Shown here piece by piece: positions 21,398 to 33,200 of a stretch of 64,000 nucleotides of DNA. Each line of letters begins with the position of its first letter. The first letter of the stretch is position 1. The notes beneath the pieces are model-generated. The model was not told the origin of the DNA and made no database searches. It saw nothing but the letters and a program-made list of their open reading frames with translations. The translations under genes and the position numbers were made by a program. Source of the stretch: Paracyclopina nana (taxonomy: Eukaryota; Arthropoda; Copepoda; Cyclopoida; Cyclopettidae); NCBI GenBank assembly GCA_019096065.1, contig JAGUCH010000003.1:2852001-2916000 (forward strand), given 5' to 3'.

Positions 21398-22448
21398 ATG
21401 GTCATCTTGGCCTGGGTTTCTCTAACCCCAGAGGGCAGCTCTGCAGAGGCTCCCACGGAGGTTCCAATCCAGTCATCAACAGTGGATCCAGCGCTTGTGG
21501 ATTCTCAAACCACGAGCCCAGTAGGTCCTAATGTTGCTATTCCTGGGAGTGGCATTTCTGAAGCCGAGGGTGGACCTGGATTTGGCCCAGCTCCTGTCGA
21601 CCCCTTTGAAGTGGAGGTGTTTGACCCCCGAGATTTAATGCCAGCGGTACCAAATGGTTATCATCCCGTTGCCCCTCAGAGGGACTGGATCGATGAGGTT
21701 TTCAATTATCACCGATACGGTGTAATGGGATGGATCGGTCTTGGAGCCTCCATTGGGATGGCTTTGGTAAGTTCAACCTTATGGCTAGTTTTGCAACTAT
21801 GGCCAAATTTTTATTTACCACCTCTTCCTTACAGATTTTGCTTGGCATGTTGGTGTACTTCTGCGTGTGGACATCACGATGGTGCCGTAGGTTCGTGGCC
21901 ACGTTTCGAGCTATTCGTACGGAGTCAGCGGCTGCCAGTGGAGCCATGCAAATGCTTCCAACAAAGGCCCCATCTGAGCATGCAGCGGTATTTCACTGCT
22001 GTACACCAGAGGTCCGAGCTTTGCCACCAGCCCCGACTATGCGTGACCCTGATGTCCATTCGCTCCAAATGGCAATGGCTGCCATGGACCCCTATGGGAC
22101 ACTACGCCGGAACCCCAGCATCATGTCAGGGCTGGCCCACATCTATGACGTCCCTAATCCCAAGGGCTGGGTAAGGACCTATCAATTTATGAACTGTAAA
22201 CAGGTTACTCATGTACTCTTTTTCATGCACCTTTTCAGGTACCTGTTACTGAAGGGTGCGGGCCGCGGACTTTAAAGAGACGGTCTCGCCGGGCTCGAGC
22301 CCGAGATAACCGTCGCTTGGATTCGGCAGCAGAGTCCATTCCGGACAGAGACGAAGTCAATGAGGCTGAACCTCTCTCAATCGCAGATGAGGACCAGGAT
22401 TCAGCTGGATCAAAGGCTTCCCAAGACGTCAACAGCGATGCCAACTAA
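21398..22448 (+). CDS. Antisense-strand spliced gene for a single-pass membrane protein in the giant element
   Basis: Three exons (21398-21766, 21835-22170, 22239-22448) join in phase 0 at two textbook introns, both of the form GTAAG...CAG and both 68 nt, giving 304 aa. The frame is open only when spliced. Residues 1-100 are Pro/Ser/Thr/Glu-rich. One hydrophobic span (about 109-136) is built across the first junction and is followed at once by RWCRRF, so the C-terminus is predicted cytoplasmic. The rest is Ala/Met/Pro-rich with an acidic end. It runs opposite to gag-pol, so it must have its own promoter and must not be spliced in genomic RNA. No family recognised. Alternative: a captured host gene. 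Confidence 0.6.
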
Positions 22449-22569
22449 GGATCGCCACAAACTTATTGCAAGACGAAGAACGCTCTCTTTTCGCACGTAT
22501 TTAAGCGCGTTTTCTGTAACTTTTCGCACTTTGTTCTTCTTATCGCGTGCAAATTCTCACTTTATAACT

Positions 22570-22675
22570 CGCACTTCCCGCAGTCTTCGCGGACTTTTCC
22601 ACCTTTTCGAGATCTCGCAAACTTTTCGAGGCCTCGCAGACTTTTCGAGGCCTCGCAGACTTGCAGACTTCAAAG
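22570..22675. repeat. Short tandem repeat after the antisense gene
   Basis: A unit of about 20 bp, CTCGCAGACTTTTCGAGGC with variants, occurs three to four times in tandem. It lies between the stop of the spliced gene and the next exon-like cluster. Confidence 0.7.
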
Positions 22676-22954
22676 CCGGCTTTTGGCACTTGCACTCGTC
22701 TTGTTTTTATTTTGATCTCAAGGCTTCCAATATACTCGAGTATATACTATAGTACTTGTATTCCATATATATATAATAAAGAATTCGAATTCAAGTGGGG
22801 TAGTAGGTATTAGCGAAGCCGTTACCTTCATCTGACAGCGCTCCCAGACTTTACGTAGAGGCGCGTAATAAAAAGAGGCTTTTTTACGCGAAATTTGGCC
22901 AATTTCAGACCGGATTTTTCTGGTAGCGCGTCTTGTTTACTAAAAAGTTCAAAA

Positions 22955-23675
22955 CATGGCGGGCTTCCTCCACGGTCTGTTCGTAAGTTTTTATTTCGAA
23001 TTGAATCCGTTGAATCCTTTCATAAAACTGTATCTTTTCATTGGGAATGTAGAATCCTTCAACCACAACGGTGGCACCGGCCACCGAGGCTCCCGTAGGG
23101 GCGCCCCCCGCGGCCGAGTCCGCGGCGGGGTGGCCCCAGCCACCTGCGGCCCCGCCCGCAGCCCCTTTGGGCAACGAGGAGTGCCCTCCCTGCCCCGTTC
23201 AGGGCTTCGTAAGTGCATTATTCGTTATCTATTTGGTCAAAGCTCGAAAGCTCGACTTTTTCTCGTATTGCAGGCCGAAGAGATCCTCTAGGGCGTGGCC
23301 CTGAACGTGGCAGGGGCGGCCACCTATTATTTGGTGGCCCTGCCCGCCCTTGCCTGGATCCACCGGGCCAGGCCAAGGGGCCTTTACCGGCTCGTAAGCC
23401 GGCTCTGGGACGAGCCCCAGCACCTGCCCAGGGTCTCGGCCTGGGTCCTCCACCTGTTTGTGGGGGAGGAGGACCCTCTCGAGGGAGTCGTCTAGTAAGT
23501 CTAACTTATTCACTTAAGCTATCACAGCTTCACTATATTCATCTTATCTTTTGCAGAAATCGTCTCGTTATCGGTAGGCCACCGCACCGGCCAGGGCTGG
23601 CCCCAACGTGGCCCAAGGCCAGCCCGCCCCCACCAGCCCGGAGGCCTCCCTTTTTGGGACAATAAAAGTCCACGT
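22955..23675 (+). other. Probable second spliced antisense transcript, Ala/Pro-rich
   Basis: Good splice signals order exon-like pieces on the plus strand: ATG at 22955 to a donor GTAAGT at 22985; an acceptor near 23050 then an Ala/Pro/Glu-rich GC-rich exon to GTAAGTGC near 23210; two possible acceptors near 23274 (GCAG) and 23290 (CTCTAG); a donor GTAAGTC near 23494; and an acceptor near 23557. With the nearer acceptor the frame stops after five codons. With the further one it continues into a hydrophobic stretch (AATYYLVALPALAW). AATAAA at 23662-23667 could end the transcript. The local GC content is far higher than its surroundings. I do not give a protein call. Confidence 0.4.
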
Positions 23676-26600
23676 GCCTAGTACTTTTGTGTCTACTGTG
23701 TTTGTCGCAACTCATTTCGCGTTTACCTCAGTGGATAGCTCAGCCTCATCTCGCATAGGAAGCCCAGCAACTTTTCAGTCGAGTTCAGCAGTCCATTAAC
23801 TTAGTCGAGCACTTTTAAGTCCAATTGTTTACATTACATGGCAAAACGGACCATAGACCATATCTCAGGTGTCGGGAATTGCATTTAAATTGCATAATTA
23901 CTCATTAGCGGCCCAAATCCACAGATTTGGGCCTGTAAATAGGCTAGCATTCCAGCTCGACCTTGACGGCCTTGACACTGCAAACGATGCTTCAATGTTC
24001 AAGAAAAGCGTTTACTATAGCCCAGCATTCCAGCTCGGGCTTGGTGCATCACTATTATTTGAGTGTCTGCGAATACTACTGGCTGAGCTTTGGTGCTTAT
24101 GGGGTACCAATGCTAATTAGCAGCATTTTTTCCATTGACATTCCGGCTCGGCCTTGATGCAAGGGAAATTGTCCCGCATTCCAGCTAGGCCTTGAAGGTG
24201 GCTTGGGATTCGTATCATCCCTTCAGGACTGGAAAACCGGCCGTATGTCATTGCACATAGCAAAAGCAAGCTCAAGCACTAGGCAATGGCACAATAATTC
24301 TTTTCCATATTGGGCTAAAAGACGCATATTTCTCATTCTCTCACAAGTCAGTCTGCAATTCATGCTGACATAGCTTACTTTGCTAGTGCTGTGTTTAGTG
24401 TAACTCGAATTCTCCATCAAAATAGAGGGGAGTCATGTGGCAACTGCAAGATAGCCACATTTCAGCACTTATTTTATTTAACAATATGCCTAATCTTTGT
24501 GCACTTTGAACCTTTTCATCTGTTGGTCCATCTGGCGATCATTAGCGGTATCATTATAACATTAGTCATTTTCATTCTCTTGAGTTTTATGCAACGTTTT
24601 ATTTTATTCCTTGTACCCGCATAATAAATCCCGGAATTTGAGTCACCACTCGAGCCGAGTATGGCCATTTTTGAGTTTAGTTAGGTTCAAAAACCTTCCC
24701 AGGTGAATTGTAGGTGCACCGGCGGTTCCAATCTTCATTGTTCGTTTTAGCCTTGGGCAAAACGTTTTTGGTTCGTGGTTAGGTGCATGGTGGCGCCACC
24801 ATTCTACATCTCCAAGCGAAGCCGCTCAAACTGGATTTTTCTAGTGTGGGAGCGTCTCTGGATTTTTGTTCCATAACAACTTTTTGCCCCCCTTGGAGTC
24901 GGGTATCTGTTCGACAAAAGCTGGCTCAGCGTCTTTGCGCAATGCAACTCACATTTCAGTCTATCTTGCTCAACTGTTTTTTGTCTAGCCATTTTGAACA
25001 GACTCATAGATTATGTTTTATCTGTTATCACTGACTTGCATAGCTATTATAGCTCTGCATTCCAGCTCGGTCTTGATGCGTGCATCAAGTTCGGGTGCTC
25101 ATAACCGAAATTAATTTAAAAGATTGAGGTTATCAGCACCGATCTTTTCAGCTAATTTCGGTTAGCACTAATAATAATATATGAAGCAGATTTTGCGACA
25201 TTTATGTGCTAGCGTTCAGATTTATAGGTTCACGGCAGTTTGCCATTTCCAGTTTTATCTAGAAATTTTGTTTACAATACTTTCTCAGAGCACGAGGGCG
25301 CTCAAATTTTGTGAAATTTTTTGGGGCGCAGGCTGCATTTCCTGCGGCTACGTATATATACTCCCCCCCTCCACAATTTTCTGCATTTTGTGGGAACTGC
25401 AGTGAGCAGTCACACAAAATTCAGGTAAGTATGTTTTCGAATCTTAAACTATAAAAGATCTTAGCGGCTAGGCTAATTTTATTCAATTTTATTTAAACGA
25501 TGGCGCCCGTGGGCACCATCCATAATATCAATAAACTAAATCGTGCCATAGTAAGAAGAGAAACGCGGCACATATTGAACTTTATTTTCATTTAGAATTA
25601 CAATTTCGTTTGTCACACATAGACTGTTGGGCAAATGAAATGTAAAATGGTATTTTATGGGGAAACACTTGTTCACCTCCAAGATACCCCAGTTGTATCC
25701 AAAGCTGATGAGTTCACCAGCATATAGGTTTTTTGTTGTCTTTAGTAGCCACAAGGGAGCGGCCCATTCCAATAGAGAGTGGGTCCCCACATTTTGTTGA
25801 GGCAAGAAGACCATAGTTTGGGCTGATTATTCGCCCAGGCACAAAGCTGTACTTAGTATTTCAAGATCCCTTCTTAGGGAGATGAATCCCATTTTTGTAC
25901 AGATTTCCATGTTCCATCCTACTCAAAGTCCGGAGGCGCCACGACCAGGCCTGCAGTTCGAACCAGGTCATGGTCGAGACACTCTGATATTATAGGCACA
26001 GTAGTCGCTACACCCGCGTTTTTATTTCGTGGCATGTACTACTATGATATTGCTATCATTTCCATGACTGAACAGTTTTACTTCATAGTCATTTTTTATC
26101 AATGCTCATTCCTCATGTCGGAGGGTGGGCATTTTTTCTAAGTTCTTCTGAGATTTATTCAAGATCTTTCCAAGATTTTATATATATAATGTGCCAACAC
26201 AAGTCTCCTCACGTATTGTGAGGTTTTATTGTGTCCCACTTGCACAGTGCCTTGTGCCAACCATTGCTGTACTTAAAGTACGTGTGTCCCAGTAACTATC
26301 AACTCACGCGGGGCGTGGAGTGGATAGTGGTTCCATTTGGACATAGCTCAGTGGAGCTTTAACCATAGTTTTCAAAACATAACTATTCAGATGGGACATT
26401 TGCCCCTCTGGTAGTACGCCCATCTGCAACTTCCCTCTTGCATGGCGTGTTTATAGTACTTTACTTTAAATAACAGTCAGACTTTATCCAGGCCAATCGG
26501 CCCATTGAAGCCTTAGTAGGGCTAAGTTTTGATTAGTGCGAAGCCCTAAGGTTGAAGTAATATAATGTCCTTGTCCTCTACGGAGGGGTAATATAATGCG

Positions 26601-27269
26601 TAGAGTTTATATCCATGTTCCTTGCTTTCGTACAAAGCATTTTAACTTTATTAAAAACTATTGTAAGCCTATCCCCCTTCTATAGTAGTATGGGGCATGC
26701 ACGCTTAAGTACTTAAGTACCGAGCAAAGCTCAATTTGTATCGGTATTTGTCAGGAAACAGGACAAATGTATTTGTCCCATCAGTATTGTACGAGTTACT
26801 AATACAAACTTCGTTTTATTTTGTCAAAGCAAGCGAGGTTTGTATTGTTGTTGGATTGAACAAGCCCTCGAGGAAGGCCAAGTTCAATGCTTTAGTAGCA
26901 TTTAACCTTTTCTCTTTTTTTTTTTTTTTATATATATTCTTAGCATTGCTAACGAACTGCAAAAGGTGCATGTTTCGTTAGTTGTTTTCTTGCTGTCAAT
27001 GTAATGTTCAGCAACTTATCATTACCTTTATGCATATTGTACCTTACTGGCGGGCATGCGAAGAGACATTGCCCGTTAGTATCCATTTCTATGATCTTTT
27101 TGGCAAGCGGACAAATTCAAGTCCGCAATTGACATTTTGCATTAACATACTTTTGGGTGCGCTTGATTGGTAAAACGGTGCGCCCATATTGGACTGACAA
27201 AGTAAAGGTAGTGACCCCATAAAATATGGGCACTACGATTACCGTCATCACGTCCTTTCTTACGAATCT
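23676..27269. other. Long spacer of the giant element, with five dispersed copies of a 23-bp motif
   Basis: There is no convincing gene in 3.6 kb. A motif close to GCATTCCAGCTCGGCCTTGA recurs at about 23948, 24023, 24137, 24176 and 25056, in the same orientation, with variants. A TATA-like GTATATATACTCC occurs at about 25350, and a good donor follows (CAGGTAAGTATG near 25423), so another plus-strand transcript could start here. A T-run lies at about 26915-26930. Confidence 0.5.
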
Positions 27270-30200
27270 CTATTTAAACTTCTTAAAAGCTAGCTTGTAT
27301 AGTTCATCATAGGTGAGACGCAGCCGCTTCATTTCATTTATGTTGCTATCATCTTGGTGATCCATGCCAGTCGCTTTAAGAAACTGAATATAATCAGGGA
27401 CTGCAGCCATGTTTTTATTCAGTTTCCAATTAGGAATTACCTCTTCTAGTAACTCTCTCTCTTTTTGGTCAGGCCTTTCTTTCGTATTTGTAAATCTAAC
27501 ACGGGCGAATTCCTTGTCCTCCCGATCTAAAGGAGCTATTCGTGGAACATTAGGAAAGTATTTTTGTTCTTTACCAGCTTTGCTTTTCTCTTTCCCATAC
27601 TTTCTTATGCCCGCCAACTCCCTATAATCTACAGTTCCCTTTCTCTCCCGCAGTTGTCGTCTGGGAAGGATCCGTATTGGAGTGGGCTCACTAATTCCGG
27701 GATCAACTGCTGGTTGAGCAGCGGCCGAAGCCTCTGGTTCATTTGGTCCAGCAAATGGTGTGGCTGACGAGCCACTCGGTTGGTCCGAGGATGCCACAGG
27801 GTTCGTGTCTGGAGGCTGTTGAACAGCCTGGGGAGGACTTGTATCCTGTTCAACTGTCAATGCTACTTCCGGATGAGTCAATGCTTCCGGAGGAACAGGC
27901 TGAGCAATCGCAGGAGAACTCGCAGGTACGTGGTTTTTATTATACTCCCGAAACCCTGCCATGGCGCGGTAGTTAACGTTTTTTCTCCTCCTTAGGTTAT
28001 GAGGGAGAAAACGTAGTGGAGACAACTTTTCTAGTTCATACGGAGCTCGTACAGTGACCTCAGGTGGATCCTGAGTACCAGGTTGTGGAACCACTGGGCT
28101 GACTTGCCTGACAGTGGGGTGTGTAACCTCAGGGGTAGCTGGATGAGCAAACTGCACCTTTTCGGGCGTATACGGGACACCTACAGGTGTATCTTTTGCC
28201 GAGGAGTGCTCAAGCACGTCAGTGTTTGGCACAATTTGCGTTACTCCCGCATTAGGTAACTCACTATTACTTGGTTGCAAGTCAGGTTTTCTTACTGGAC
28301 TTTTCATTACAGTATACCGAACTTGAGGCTCCCCTCCTTCGGCTCCATAAATCTCTGGTTTCGGGGCACTGGGCCCTTCCATAGGATTATCAATTGGTGG
28401 AGAAGGAGGCCTTTTGCGCGGGGACAGCTCTAATTGCCGTCGCACGATATCGATGGCACTGCGTACTGCTTTCTGTATATTCTTAGACAATGGTGTACGG
28501 CGAAGGTGTTTCTTTGCCGTGAAATACACACTTGTTGTATCATCACTGTCACTACTTCCATTGTCATCCTCTTGTGCATTTCCACCAAATGGTTCAGTAG
28601 GAATTGCTAGTTGCATGCCTTCTAGGCCAGCAGATAATGATTCGAGGTCAATGTCAAATTTAGAAGGTACAATGAGGGAGGCTGCTTTTTCAACTACCTC
28701 CTCTATATTGTCATTGTCCTTATTAGGAGTTTCGGATATACTTTGGTCTGGCGTATGATACCTCTCTGGACTTTCAGGTATAGCTGGCTCATGTTGGTCA
28801 CGATATTGGCCAAGAAAGGCCCATTTTACAGGGCTGAGTCCTGCAAGTGTCCCTTCACTCACGTTCGAGTGATCAGGAGTACTAATATGATCAGGTTTAA
28901 CACTTGGCAGATTTGGATATAATCGTTCTTGTTGGGCCATTTCAGCAAAGGTAGGAGGGCCACGTTGGCTTAAGGCCAGCATGTCCTCATAAAATGCCTC
29001 ATTAGGCCCTGTATTTGCACTTAGTGCAATTGCTCGTTCAATAAAATCATCCGTATCAGTGTCTGACAAAGATTCACTTGCTTCTTTGCGGACAAAATTA
29101 TTATCAGCATTGTTAGCTAGGTAGTTATCCTCTAACTTCTTACGATCATATTGTTCCCATTGCTTTTGTACGAGTTGCTTGTTTTCCTCTTGTATTCGCA
29201 AAATATCCGAGGGTTTAAACAAGCTTGCAGCCTTTTGCATGAGAATAGAGCCAGAGCGCTTATAGGTTTGGTGAATTGCACTTGGCTCAGTGTCCGTTGC
29301 TGATGACTGTGATATTAATGAACTTTGCGAGGCCACTATACTGGAGGCCTTAGTGCGATTCCGCAGACTATATTCATGACTTTCAGGGGCTGCCCCTTCA
29401 AGAAATTCAATAACCTCATTTCTGGCTTTCTTACGCAATATTTCTTCCGGAGTGTAAGGTCGTTTCAGGAGGTTGGACAATTTCTCCGGAAGGAATCTAT
29501 ACAATTCGTGGAATCGATAAAGCTTAACATGATCTAGGCTTACTTCGCGAGTAAGCCCATCATAAAGGTATGGCTTTACAGTCACAGTCGAATGCTGTCC
29601 AATGTCAATAACTTCAAACAAATCATCCATAAATTTATACCGTTGTTTATTTATGGGGTGTTTTATAACTAACACTAATGATCCAATCTCTGGTTTAAAG
29701 GAAGGCCTTTCTGTAGCCTTCATTTTTTCTAAGTGGAACTGTTCTTCGAGATCATATTCACGCATGCGTTGACGCCATTCAGCTTTATGAATTTTGTCCT
29801 CGCTTTCACTAAGTATTTCAAATACATCCCGTCCTAAATGATAGGTCGGCATTTTATCAAAGAATAATGAAAAAGGTGTGGGAGTAATCTTCACTCCTTT
29901 ATCATCAGTATATGCCAAATAAGTGAGAGGGCGGTTATTTATTGCGTAAATAGAAGTTTTAAACACATCGCATAACCTCATATTGTATGAGTTAGAGTTT
30001 AGGACTAATGCACTCCTTATTATTCGTATAGCATTTTCAGCGTAAGCGTTCGAATGCTTGTATGGCGATAAAGTTCGATAATGACATAACTCCTTAATTT
30101 TATAACGATCAACAAGGCGTTGGAGGGCCTTATTAGTCGTTAGCTGGGCACCATTATCTGCAAGTAATGTTTTTGGCACCCCAAACAAAGAAATTACTTC

Positions 30201-33200
30201 TTCCATAGCATTCGCTACCTGCTTATATTTAGCATCCAATAGTGGCTTAGCAATTATCATCTTAGAATAAACATCGACAAATACTAACAGGTCTTTTGCG
30301 GAAGACCCTTTGACTAAAGTTTCATCGAACTTGGCCAAATCAATCATTACCAATTCCCATGGTTGAGTCGGGATGCGGAAACGCCCCTTCCCAACAAACC
30401 TAGTATTAGCTTGGCGGTATAAAGCACAATGCATGCACGCACCAATAATAATACGACTGATTCTGGCTGAGTAAGTTGAATACATAGATTGAGTAAAAAG
30501 AGTATTAGTCTTTTTACTTCCCAAATGGTTATGTAATAAATGAATACATGCCATTAGGTACACACAGTTGGGCATACTCATATATACTTTCGTATTGGTC
30601 GCAACGCTAAAAGGTAACTTTACATTCTTGCGAATGACCAACAGGGCACCGTCAAGGACACGATATTTTACTGCAACATCTAGTGGTACTTTCTCCGGAG
30701 GCGAAAGCATAATTAGATTTATTATCTTTTGTGTTTCTTCACAATTTTGTTGCAACTTAATGAGTAGGTTGCGTGTAATTCCTGGTAAATGTGGCGATAT
30801 TCGCCTTTTAACAGTGACTGTATCTACTCTTAAATTATTTTCTATGTGATTTACTGGAGAGTCAAAATCAGCTTCACCATGGAATGAGTGAGATAGTTTT
30901 GAAAGTATCTCTTCCTCAAGAAATTCCTCATCGTCATGTTTTGCGCGAAGTAAGGTTGACGTGTCGTCGTGCATGAATGGTGGCTTCGTGCCGATCATGT
31001 CTACCCATTTATCATTTAGGCACTGCAACCTTTTCTGGAGTAGAGTTTTACTCATAGTTCCAGAATTCACAAGTGTATCATACACATGTGTAAGTAATTC
31101 CTGTGTCGTCAGCACCTTGTCTTTGATTGCATCGGGCAGAGGGTATTTATTTGCATAAATATCCTTCGTAATCTGTCCCGCAATAGAGTAGGGCGCATAA
31201 AATACAGTTTCGCCTTCTGGCGTTTGATGGTATTTATTTAATAATACATCAACTACTTCTACCTCTGTGCGAGGTACAGCCCTCAATTTCCATGCTACAG
31301 GCAGGGAATAAATACGAGCTGCTAGTCTATGAGTAAATGCATCTTTACCAGTAAACGAACTAGCCAGCACGCTGGCTATTGATAGACAATCCGTAACTAT
31401 GACTAATCGCTCATAGGCGAATAGTATACTTTTAAAATGATTTATCATTGTTAACACTCCTAATGCTTCACGCTGAAACGAGTGGTACGAGAGGCAAACT
31501 GATAAAGGAAAGCGTGCGCTGTGTGCACCAACACACACAGCTTTCCCATCCTCATTCACCTCCATTAATAAAGCTGAGGTGCTAATTACCCCAGAATCAA
31601 CCACTAAATAACCTTCTTTAAAACGTGGCAATGCCAGCGACATACCTGTTTTAATCTCGTCTATTACTTTATAGAAACATTTTTCTTGGAAAGCAGTGAA
31701 GGTGAACTTCCCTGTTTTTCCTTGTGCTGTCTGTAATACATCAAGCAGTGGAGCTGTGTATGTAGCCATATTGGGGCAGTACTGGCTTAACCAGTTTGTC
31801 ATTCCAATAAACTTTTGCAGCTGTTTCTTGGTTGTAGGCATAGGGAAATCATCAAATGCGGACCTGAATTTATCGGGCATACGCATAGTCATAATCCCAT
31901 TTTCATCAATAGATATTAGGTGCCCTAAGACTGTAGCTTCTTTAACACCTAATTGAGTCTTTTTAATTTGTAATAGGGCATTTAAGTCCTTGAGGCTTTG
32001 AAACAACTTCCTCAAGTCACCTAAATGTCGTATGTAATCATCCAACGTAGCAGGCCTAGGCTTGCCAGGGTTCTTACAGGCCACGACCAAATCGTCTACA
32101 TATACACACGTAAAGGGCAATATCTCAGGGTTAAGGGCCTGTTGGAGGAGCTCTGCGAACATTCTCGGAGCAATGGCGATCCCTTGTAGGCATGACTTAC
32201 TTTTCAAAAAGACTGATCTATATATACTGCGAGGGGACGTTACCGCGAAGCAGCACATATCAGCACTATCAGAGTCCACAGGTAAGTTATCGTATCCGGA
32301 TGTCACATCGAAAGATGACATCAAACATGAATTAGATAACATCCCTAGCAAGGTAGGGATAGGTGGCACTATGTGCTCCGAAGTCGTAAATATCAGATTT
32401 TTATTAAAAGATGTTAAGTCAACTAATAGCCGAGGCTTGCGTTGCTTCATAGGCAGCTTTTCATCATTTGGCCTTGAAGTCAGGAAACAAGGGCAGGCCG
32501 AGTACCTATTAAGTGACCTATCCACAATCTCAATTAATCCAGATGACAGCATTAAAGCTATTTTACGGTCAACCTGGGTAGTTTCATACTCTGACATGTT
32601 GAATACTTTTGGCACTAATGGTTTATCGTCCTTTAGCTGGAACTTCATGGGTTCAACATTCCATAGCCTATATGATCTAGGATCCTCCGAGAATATAGTC
32701 TTATATTCTATTAAGAGGTCCCTAAAGTCCTCTCTAACTTCATCCGGAATGTGTTCTAGATCCATGTTCAGGATCGTTTCTGGTTTCAATGGGAATGTGT
32801 AACCTGCTACTCCGTTTAAAACACGGAGAGGGTCAAATTCACTAGGGAATTTCAGAAGGAGATTATAAACCTCATCATATAGTTTTTGGTTATTTTTCTC
32901 ATCCTTAGAAAGCTCCAGGCTAGCTGATACAAGGTCTAGTTCAGAAGGACTTTTCAGGACTGTTTGCCTGATACTGGTATCAACAATAGGACCTTCATAA
33001 ATAGTAGTGAAGCTTTTAAGTGGCACTTTGATGCCCATGTTCTTTGCCAAGCAAGGCTTGCATGAGCAACCATGTGGTTCAAGTACAAAGGGTATAAATT
33101 TACCAAATTTTGTCTTTATATCCTCTTTGGTAAGGTCATCAGGGTACATTTGTAACCCAGATAACACTAGCAATGCAGCGGTGGTTGCCATACAAAGTGG

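Noticed and set aside
32062-32802. 246-codon plus-strand frame inside giant-element pol
   Set aside because: Antisense of the RT region; no motifs of its own and no splice or promoter signs.
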